Positions 1 through 7,325 of a stretch of 25,688 nt of DNA are shown here, piece by piece. Within the stretch, counting starts at the first letter, position 1. Every line of letters begins with the position of its first letter. Location: contig FTLJ01000931.1 of assembly GCA_900155495.1 (NCBI GenBank), positions 1-25,688 on the forward strand, given 5' to 3'. A program made the position numbers and the translations under genes. The stretch is from Porogramme epimiltina (lineage: Eukaryota > Basidiomycota > Agaricomycetes > Polyporales > Polyporaceae). Under the pieces are notes generated by a model. The model did no database searches. It had not been told where the DNA came from and saw nothing but the letters and a program-made list of their open reading frames with translations.

Positions 1-795
1 GTGAGGGTGGGGGGAGGGGGAAGGGGAAGGAGGAGGACCCGAAGAGCGTCGTGGCGGTGCGGATGTATGGGCGGGGGGAGTTTAGGGCTGTGGATGAGTT
101 CTTGCACGTGGAGGAGGGGGCGGTTGATGGCGTGCGGGGAGCGATTGAAGGGACGGGGGAGGCAAAGGGAAAAGGGAGGGCTACATGGGGAGGCAAGGCC
201 GACAAGTGTGTCGAAGGGGTTTGTGAGGGGGCCGAGAGCGAGCCCGGACCGAGCTCGAGGCGCAAGGGAAAAGAGAGCGAGCGGGAGCGGGAGAGCGGCG
301 CAGACGGGCGGGTGCAGAGGGGGTGTGAGTACGAGGGCGGCGAGGGATACGTGTGAGTGTCCTCGCGCCGCTCCACCCCTTCTCACAGCTGACTTGGAAA
401 TCCGTGCAGACGAGCGTGGTTCCGAGGGAAAGACGGGAAGCGGTACACCTGGTACGCCGACAGCAAGCGGCTCGAGGTGCGTGTTCGACCGCGTCATGGG
501 ATCGTCCCGCCGTGGGGGTCACTGATGACCACACAGCTCATCAGGGAGGACCGTCCGAGCCAGCCAGTCGCGGCGTACCACAAGGAGAAGCGGTTCATGC
601 ACCTCCTGCGTATATCGCAGTACCCGTACCTCGAAGTCGACAAGTCTTCGACCGCAGACGTCCTCGACCAGCTCATTCGTGAGTGCCCAAATCATCGTCC
701 AGCATACGTCAGTCGCTCAATCGTCGCGCTTCTGCGCGCCCACAGTGTCTTTCCTCCTCGTGGAGCGGCTCCGGAGGGAGCGCGGCTGCAGTTGA
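1..795 (+). CDS. DUF6593-like protein, 3' part (5' end outside window)
   Basis: Function unknown; DUF6593 is a family expanded in mushroom-forming fungi. Proposed exons are <3-352, 410-678 and 746-795, with a 57-nt intron (353-409, GTGAGT...GTGCAG) and a 67-nt intron (679-745, GTGAGT...CACAG). Phases match across both joins. After splicing, exon 2 reads RAWFRGKDGKRYTWY, which fits the family's 'R-x-F-x-G-x-DG-x-Y-x-W' core. It then has a VAAYHKEKR strand and a YLEVDKSSTADVLDQLI segment. The last join gives LILSFLLVERLRRERGCS and a stop, the typical family ending. In exon 1, a segment around bases 45-110 (VAVRMYGRGEFRAVDEFLHV) resembles the family's middle part. The following 80 residues are low-complexity, rich in K, E, R and G, and could hide another intron. 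The family call rests on remembered conservation; the exon 2-3 structure is firmer than exon 1. Confidence 0.68.
5..26 (+). other. G-quadruplex motif
   Basis: Four G runs (5-7, 9-14, 16-20, 23-26) are separated by loops of 1-2 nt, a canonical G4 pattern on the coding strand of the DUF6593-like gene. The first six bases of the window, GTGAGG, also look like a 5' splice site, so this could be G-rich intron rather than exon. The window edge prevents a decision. Confidence 0.45.
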
Positions 796-3700
796 CGACA
801 TCCGCCTTCGGTCTCGGGTCCGCGGCCGACCGTTTCCCTCGGAATCTCCCCGCCACTTGCATCACACACTCGGAGTGCGCTTGCCCACCACTGCACCGAT
901 AGACGATCATAGATGTTCTCCCCATGCTAGCCCTCTGTTAAATATCATCGTTCCGCCTTCCCTGCCGCTTCCCTACGAGTTCTCGGGACTTCATCATTTG
1001 GGCCCGGCGGACATAGCTCTTGAAAAGACCGCGACGAATAGGACGGTTCAACGACACTCCGTCTGGCTGCGCCACAATACAACACCGCCGTTGAGATGCG
1101 GGCCACGGTACGGGTGCTGCCTGACAAGGTAGTGGCTCATCAGGCATGATGGATGGTCATCCTACTCTAGGCTAGTAAAACATTCCGGTATGCGAGCACC
1201 AGCGCAACATTCCTGAAAACGAGTGCAGAGCATCACATGTCTTCGAACGTGGGCATTACAGCTCTCGCTCAGACAGTGCAGTCACATGACGAGGGAATCC
1301 GGTGGGAGGCAGTATGACGTCACTTCTTACACGGCGGCGTACTGCCTCGACACTTGAATATTCCTCAGGCCGACCGACTAGCCCGAGTGCTCTGTGGACC
1401 ATGCGGTCAGCCGCAACACCATCAATGCGTCCTCCATTTCCCCGCTAAGAGCTCCGCCTGAACTGTGGCGTTTCTCCCTCATAACCTGGATTGATTTTTA
1501 CGTTTACGACGCAGGTGCAATGTCACGCTCGCCAGTTCGTCCTAGCCCCCACCGAGCCAGAATGCATCAAACCACATATAGTAGTCACGCTTCCCAGATG
1601 CAAAAATCATGAGCACCCTTCGAACGCGGGCCCGTTTCTGCAAATCTGCATACACGTAAAAGAAAACCTGGTGTCCCGGTCAGCCTCCGACGGACCCCTG
1701 GGCGTACTATGGTGTCGCGCACCCGTCTCCAGCCCGTCCGATCGGGTCGCAATTAAGCCAGCACGCGCGGTTGCTTCCGCGGCGATTCGCGCGCACCGAC
1801 GACGGGGCGACTAGGGAAGAGGCGCGAGATCCCGCGAGATTCGTGCATCGCGATGGGGGCGATGGGGAGGGCGATTCGCGATTCCGCGCAGACACGGACG
1901 TCACGATGATGGCGGGGGCGGGGGGCGCACTTGGTCGAATCGGGCGACGGACTATGGCTAGCGGCGTCGGGCGGGTTCCGCGAAGCTTAGCGGCTGGGAG
2001 GATGGTAGGCCCGGAAACCGCTCTTCTCGGCGACCAGCTCAATTTCGGGTGCATTTGCTAGAACGCTCGCCCTGCGTAGTGCGTAGTTTTGGGGTGGCCG
2101 ATCACAGCCAACGGGCGGGCGAGCGCGCGGCATCGCAATCTCGCCTCTTATGGGCACGCACCGTGCACGCCTCGCGCGCGATCTCCCCGTCGGCTGTCCC
2201 AGGTAGGGAGGCGGGACGCGACACGCCGCCCGGCCACGAGCAACTGGGCAGCGTTGGGCTGGCGGGGTTAGAATACCGGGGGCGCGTGCCTGGGGAATCA
2301 AGCGTTCGCCATCAGTGCACGTCCCACCGGGGCGACTCGAGGGCGTCGGGACGCGCCACGCCCGCGCGTGCGTCATATCGTGCAGGGTCGCCCCCAACGC
2401 CCCCAGCGCACCCCATCGACCTCCCCCCGCGCGCGCCCGATCCTGCGCGAACGGGCCTCGGAGTGCTGAGTGCTGGGTTTATCGCCCCGCCACAGCGCTT
2501 GGAACTCCGAGTCCCAGAACCGCCCGCGCGGCCGCACTGCCCGAAAAGGCAGCCATCGTGCTTCCGCCTCGACTGTACTATACGTGGGCTTAGCGCACCG
2601 GGGCGGACGACTCGCTGTGATGTGAGGGCGCACCTGCCACATGTGGTGATACCGCCGGCTCGCTTGGAGCCCGACCGCGTCAGACGTTTCTGCAAACCCT
2701 CTCGGACGGAGGTCCCGGCGGGCCTGCGAGTACTGCACGCGGGGCGGGGGTGCAGTCGCACTTATCGCGGGAGGCTCCGCAATGTCTCTTCCCGTGTGCT
2801 AGAACCAGGCGCACGCACAAGGCCCCCAGCGGGAGCCAATGTTCAAGCGCAGCTGATCGCCCTACAGGCGCCTGCAGCCCTTTCATTAACTCCCGATCCG
2901 GGAGGAGGAGAGGGTGAGCGCCCGCGGCAGAGGCCGAGGGCCAGTCGTGGGCACTGGATGCACCAGGGGGAGGGCGGATGGCGCCGCGGAGATGTGTTGA
3001 GCTGCGTCCGTGGGCCCAACGTCTTGCTAGCGGCACCGCGCCCGTCAAGACCAGAGCATCGGAAGAGGGTTGAATGTTCTCAAGGGCGCGCGGGAGGCGG
3101 TCCAGATCTTCATTACGCAGGAGGGCGGAGGAGGGGGAGGATGAGGCAGCCAACCGGGTGCGCCGACGAATGACGAATGGGCGAGCGAGTTCTATTACAG
3201 GTTCTCTGAGAGGGCGGCGGTCCTGCGCCTTGGCCGGACTAGGTAGATTCGCACCGCTGCCGCCGTCGCTGGAGAGCCTACGGTCGCACTTTGGCACGGC
3301 TCGATATAGTGCGACGTCAGTGGCTGCGATCAGCGGGAAGGAAGGAGGCTTGTGTGCAGCAGCAGCACGACCGCTGACTGGACGCCTCGCGATCGCCCTG
3401 CGCCAGCCCTGAATGTCGCTCAATCTGCGGAAATAGCAGGAGAGGACGCTGGCCAATCCGCCGCCGTCGCAGTAGCATGCAATTATGCTGTGGTACGCTC
3501 TAGCAGAGCACCTCGGACTTCGCGGAGGCACTTGCGATCGCCACGGCGCCATCGACGACATGGCGCACGGGCGAACGCTGGCGCGTGCCTGTGGGGCGGC
3601 TGCCACCACTGGCTGGAGGCTGCATGCACGAATGAGCGGCGTGCAGGATTCCCTCGCACCGGTGCGCGCACCTGCCCAATCCGGGACCGCGGTCGACGCC

Positions 3701-4366
3701 GCGCCAATGGCTGCCCATGCCCCCCGGTATTGGACGCCGTGCCCTGGGCCTGGGCTGTCGTGGCCCGCGGCTCGTCGCATTGGACGTTCGCCCGCGCCCT
3801 GAGCTAGCATTGGACCGCACGCGCGTTGGGCCGCCATTGGGCGTCGCCCCGCGCGCTGGCATTGGCTGGCTTGCGGGGGAGCATCGAGCACCCCCGAATG
3901 TTCAAAGCCCCTACCGGGACAGTGTGCATCACGCTGCCCGCCCCGTGGCGACGGGATTGCGGGGCTGCGCACGCCCGAAGAGGCGAGATTGCATCCCGAA
4001 GCGGCAGGAGTCGTCGCGCTGTGGCAGCGCTAGCAGCGTCGTGTGGGCGATCTTCACGGCGAGCGGCGAGGGCCTGGGCCTGGGCGGGCTCGCCTGGGTA
4101 GCGCGTGAATTGGAGGCTTGCAATTACCGATGTTGGTCGGAGGGCGCTCTCGTCGAGTTGGCCAGTAATGAGCATGCTCGCACTTGCGTTGGTGCCACCG
4201 ACGCAAGTACTCGATGGGCACCGCTTGGCGCTTCTGGGGCCAGCAGGGGAGGAATTCGATCAATCATAGGAGCGATACATCCTAACACGTACACACGAGC
4301 CCATCCAATGGAGGCGGGCCGCGGTCTACCCAATCGCTGTCCAGGACCTGAGCCTGAGCGCGAGGC
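796..4366. other. Gene-free region 1 (3.6 kb)
   Basis: No reading frame here matches a family I recognise, and I could not assemble spliced exons with conserved content. Long open frames occur between about 1.7 and 4.3 kb on both strands, but they overlap antiparallel and have the arginine/proline/alanine-rich composition expected from stop-poor GC-rich DNA. The part 1140-1700 is more AT-rich; the rest is strongly GC-rich. I saw no terminal repeats, transposase motif or reverse-transcriptase motif. It is most likely intergenic DNA or a very degenerate element. Confidence 0.6.
3676..3890. repeat. Degenerate ATTGG/CCAAT-spaced repeat cluster
   Basis: CCAAT occurs at 3676 and 3704, and ATTGG at 3729, 3779, 3809, 3836 and 3861. 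Spacings are 28, 25, 50, 30, 27 and 25 nt. Several copies continue similarly (ATTGGACGCC, ATTGGACGTT, ATTGGACCGC, ATTGGGCGTC), which suggests an eroded minisatellite of roughly 25-30 bp. CCAAT is also the binding core of the HAP/NF-Y complex, so a regulatory reading is possible. Further copies lie at 3453, 4109, 4305 and 4329. Confidence 0.45.
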
Positions 4367-5082
4367 CTAGAGCTTCGCGACGATCTTTGCGAGGACACGC
4401 TCGAGTTCCTCCTTGGGGGGTTGTACGCGCGGCCATTCCGCGTTGGTGAGGATGAGGCCGTGCTCTGCATCGGGTTTCGGAATGACGTGGAAATGGACGT
4501 GGAAGACATGCTGGAACGCAATTGCGCCATTGTTCTACAGATATGGATGTAAGACGGGGAAAGCCGAAGAGACTGAAGAGGAAAGAGACCTGAAGAATGT
4601 TGTAGTCGACGAGACCCATGGCGCGCGCGAGTTTCTTTGCGAGCGGAAGGATCTCGGCAAGGTGTTCGTCCGGCACCTCATCCATTCGGTTCGAGTGGAC
4701 TACGAGATCAAGTTAGCGCTTGACCGTGACCCCCATGCGAGACGTACGCACACTTAGGGATGATGAGCGCATGGCCCTCGGACACAGGCCCGATATCTAG
4801 GAAGACGTAGCTGAATGTGGTACGTCAGAAGATGTTACTGTGTGCATAATGAGTGACAACATGCTCACTTGAGATCCGTCTCCATAATCTTGAGGGATGG
4901 GATCTCTCCTACTCGCCCCAGCAGCCTCACATCAGAGATGGGATTATCGCTATGCTATCGTTATATGACTGACCCTTGATGATCTTGCAGAAGATGCAGC
5001 TAGAAGAGAAGTCGCTAAGTTCAGTGTGAGAAGCGAACAGCCTATGTGCGGTCACTGACCTCTCGTCCAGGTGGCTTGCCAT
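4367..5082 (-). CDS. HNT1: HIT-family nucleotide hydrolase (HINT1/Hnt1 type)
   Basis: Predicted purine nucleoside phosphoramidase acting on AMP-lysine or adenylate-type conjugates (family knowledge). In transcription order the exons are 5082-5060, 4999-4974, 4908-4869, 4810-4752, 4699-4590 and 4534-4367. The five introns are 52-65 nt, all GT-AG. The product is 141 aa, close to the 126-158 aa usual for the family. It begins MASHLDESCIFCKII; C9 and C12 fit the CxxC zinc pair of the branch. The core LDIGPVSEGHALIIPK is followed by PDEHLAEIL and NNGAIAFQ. The catalytic HIT motif HVHFHVI lies at residues 98-104, with H102 as the expected nucleophile. The C-terminus is K-rich and ends at TAG. The start is chosen because exon 1 (23 nt) is the only ATG segment joining in phase. 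No targeting signal is seen. The exon structure is unusually fragmented for so short a protein. Confidence 0.93.
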
Positions 5083-5731
5083 ATCGATGCCTCTTGTCGT
5101 CGTCTTGGTTCAAGAAGTAGAGTATTGACACGAAGGACCGCGGCTGAGAGGAACAAATAACGTAACATCGTTTGAAATCGTTGGAGTTTGATGAGACAGT
5201 TCCAGAAAATTGTCACGAGTTCTTCGAATTGAACTTGGAAGACCTTGGAGGTCGTATCATAGCTAGTCGCACCGCTGACTATATGCGCATGACCACCAGC
5301 TTGCGCTTGAGTCGCACCGTGGCCGGGTGCAAGCAGCGCCTCTCCGTTGGGTGCGAAGCGCCCGATGACATCACCCAAATGCTGACGCCGAAAGCCGTAG
5401 TAAGCTTTTCATCATAGAACCCACTAAGATAAAACATTGGGTCAGAATGTCTACAGAATTAGCAGCAGCGACAAAACAAGATAAATATGCAGTACAACGT
5501 CCACGATTGTGGATCCTCATCCACAACGAATCCTAGCCAATGAGACCTACAGAGCTACTTAACGTTGTCAGTGACGCATATAAATGGGCGACAGGCCATA
5601 CTCACATATGCAACACGTGCAGTAGTATACTTCAAACAGCCATAGCTCCGGCATATGGCCATAATTCCAGCATATAGCCCTATAATACGGTCAGGATTAA
5701 ATTCCTACAAAGAAAGAAGATGAGACGCACC
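5083..5731. other. Intergenic: HNT1 upstream region and PER1 3' flank
   Basis: About 650 bp of moderately AT-rich DNA. The right part is the 3' flank of PER1 and the left part must hold the HNT1 promoter; both genes are on the minus strand. Small open frames here lack ATG starts or conserved content. A short tandem repeat lies at 5639-5676. No clear TATA box or polyadenylation hexamer was seen. Confidence 0.6.
5639..5676 (+). repeat. Two tandem 19-nt repeats with diverged partial copies
   Basis: The unit GCCATAGCTCCGGCATATG (5639-5657) is followed directly by GCCATAATTCCAGCATATA (5658-5676), 15 of 19 positions identical. A truncated copy starts with GCCCTATAATA at 5677, and a diverged GCCATA...CATATG copy lies near 5595. 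Each unit carries a CATATG-like palindromic end. Confidence 0.6.
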
Positions 5732-6840
5732 TCACAACTTAATCCTCCATCCCTCATCACACGCATCCTCCACGAGGAAGTCGTACCAAAACACCGCGAT
5801 GGGCACCGTGGCCAGATGCCACAGCGAATGTGCGTCGATGACCCTCCCCCACGGCGCAAAGTCGAACAGCTCGAGCGCGGTCGCCGCGGTCGTGAGGAGC
5901 GCGAACAGCGCGGGCTTGTTTGCGCACCGCGGCCGGTACCCGCGCGCCTCCCCAGGGAAGCGGCGCAGGAGCGACCCCGGGGCGAATGAGTACGCGAGCC
6001 AAAGGAGGTTGTGAGTGAGGCCGACGACGAGGTTCGCCGTCATGTTGTACGAGTAGTCGAAGCGGGGGAGGAGGGAGAGGTACGCGATGTGCGCGAGGAA
6101 AGCGAGCGCGCAGAGCGCCGTCCAGAGGACGTACGTGCCCGAGCGGGGCGCGTGCGCGGTTGACGCGGTGAGCCTGTGTCGTTCGGCGGGGTAGAGGTGG
6201 AAGAGGCGGATGACGGTGTAGTAGAGGCCGTAGAGGATGGCGAGGGCGGCGGAGAAGTAGTCGAGCTTTTCGGTGAAGGGGAGGTCTACCAGTCAGGACG
6301 AAGGAGAAGGGGCAATGTTAGGGGGGACATTCAGCGCATGCGGCGAGGAGGACGAAAATAGGGCAGACCTCGAGTGTGGAAGACAGAAGACCAGACCCAC
6401 GCATTCATGCTAGCAAGCGCGAAAGTGAGGTAGTATTTCTTCATGGGATGGTTATTTGGGACGCGTGACTGTATCTTCCGTGCGCCGTTGAAGTGTGCGA
6501 CGAAGTTGAGGACGGAGAACAGGACGGATGCGGGCTCTTGCATGCCCGCGAACCTCCAGAAGGGCCACTTGCCGTAGTACTGCTCCACGGGAGCATTATG
6601 CTGAATAGCAGCGTCGGTGATCATGTGCATGCAGCGGTACTTGCAGTCATCCATACATGTCCATCCTGTGGCCCGGAGCGCGAACGACAAGGGTATCGGG
6701 GAAGAGCCTCGGCATAGCTGGCGGTTGCAAGTCGACACGCAGTCTATGAAGCCAGCCGCGCGGTCTCCAGAAGAGGCGAAGACAACCGGAGGTAAGAGCA
6801 AGCAGAGAAGCAGACACAAAGGTGAAATTGCAGGCTTCAT
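5732..6840 (-). CDS. PER1: PER1/PGAP3-type GPI-anchor lipid remodelling protein
   Basis: An ER multi-pass membrane protein of the Per1/PGAP3 family, part of the CREST superfamily; it is needed for GPI-anchor lipid remodelling by removal of the sn-2 acyl chain (family knowledge). Exons are 6840-6369 and 6285-5732 with an 83-nt intron; the join gives HTRDLPFTEKLDYF, a family signature. The product is 341 aa, against 357 in yeast. Residues 1-22 form a signal peptide (LCLLLCLLLPPVVFA). A luminal cysteine-rich part follows (DCVSTCNRQLC, then TCMDDCKYRC at 61-70). Next come about seven hydrophobic segments. Conserved histidines lie in SVFHTRD (155), VGLTHNLLW and DAHSLWHLATVP near the C-terminus. 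ATG 6840 is chosen because the signal peptide starts there; upstream in-frame sequence is not membrane-like. It is divergent from HOS2 and lies upstream of HNT1 on the same strand. Confidence 0.95.
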
Positions 6841-6877
6841 GTCTTCATTAGATATCTGAACAGGCAGGGCGACCAGA

Positions 6878-6886
6878 ACAAAGGGA
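6878..6886 (+). promoter_or_regulatory. ACAAAGGGA, pheromone-response-element-like site
   Basis: This matches the nonamer known as the HMG-protein (Prf1) binding pheromone response element of Ustilago maydis. It sits 38 bp upstream of the PER1 ATG, so it may lie in the 5' UTR. A single 9-mer match can arise by chance and the source species is distant, so function is only inferred. Confidence 0.25.
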
Positions 6887-7087
6887 AGAGGTATGTGTCG
6901 CGCTCGGGCTTGGGCCGGACTCGACGGCGAGGAGAGGCGTTGGATCGAGATCTGGCTTACATAAGCATGTGGCAGATGCGCCTCCAAAGTTGCAACTTGT
7001 GCTGCCCCGTCATTCCTGCCTTACCAGCATTTGCCCCACTCGCTCAAACGCCTCGAATTTTCTCACACAAATTTGTGGATACCATAG

Positions 7088-7173
7088 GTAAGTGTCAGAA
7101 ATGTTTTGGAGTGGCACAAATTGACCCGCTATTTTTCGATATACCTTCGTCATCCCCACTAATAAACTGTCAG
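7088..7173 (+). other. Probable 5' UTR intron of HOS2
   Basis: A strong donor GTAAGT at 7088-7093 is followed by a branch-like ACTAATA around 7159 and CAG at 7171-7173, with a second CAG at 7174-7176. The length of about 86 nt is normal for this window. It lies about 150 nt before the HOS2 ATG. The assignment rests on splice signals alone, with no coding constraint to test it. Confidence 0.45.
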
Positions 7174-7325
7174 CAGTAGCAACTTGAATCGACCTTCCGT
7201 ACTTCCCATCGTCTCAACTTCCAATTAACTCGCACTTGGTACTTGCTAATTTCTGGTTACAATAACCGAGAGACTAACTGTGATGCTCTTGTGATCGTCG
7301 TTGTAAATGTTCACATATCAGCCTC

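Larger units (their letters stand above)
6841..7325. promoter_or_regulatory. Divergent promoter region PER1 / HOS2
   Basis: The 485 bp between two outward-facing start codons must hold both promoters and 5' UTRs. A 9-mer ACAAAGGGA lies at 6878-6886, close to the PER1 ATG. On the HOS2 side there is a probable 5' UTR intron at 7088-7173 and an out-of-frame ATG at 7307. No canonical TATA box was recognised. Confidence 0.65.

Noticed and set aside
1315..1322. TGACGTCA palindrome (CRE/ATF-like)
   Set aside because: Exact 8-mer, but isolated, with no gene start near enough to support regulation.
2049..3173. Long plus-strand frame (374 codons) in gene-free region 1
   Set aside because: No family resemblance; Arg/Pro/Ala-rich throughout and overlapped by equally long minus-strand frames, as expected in stop-poor GC-rich DNA.
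2680..3972. Long minus-strand frame (430 codons)
   Set aside because: Same composition artefact; no domain, no splice-linked extension and no recognisable motif.
5172..5417. 81-codon frame between HNT1 and PER1
   Set aside because: Starts with TTG, has no conserved content and lies in the presumed HNT1 promoter.
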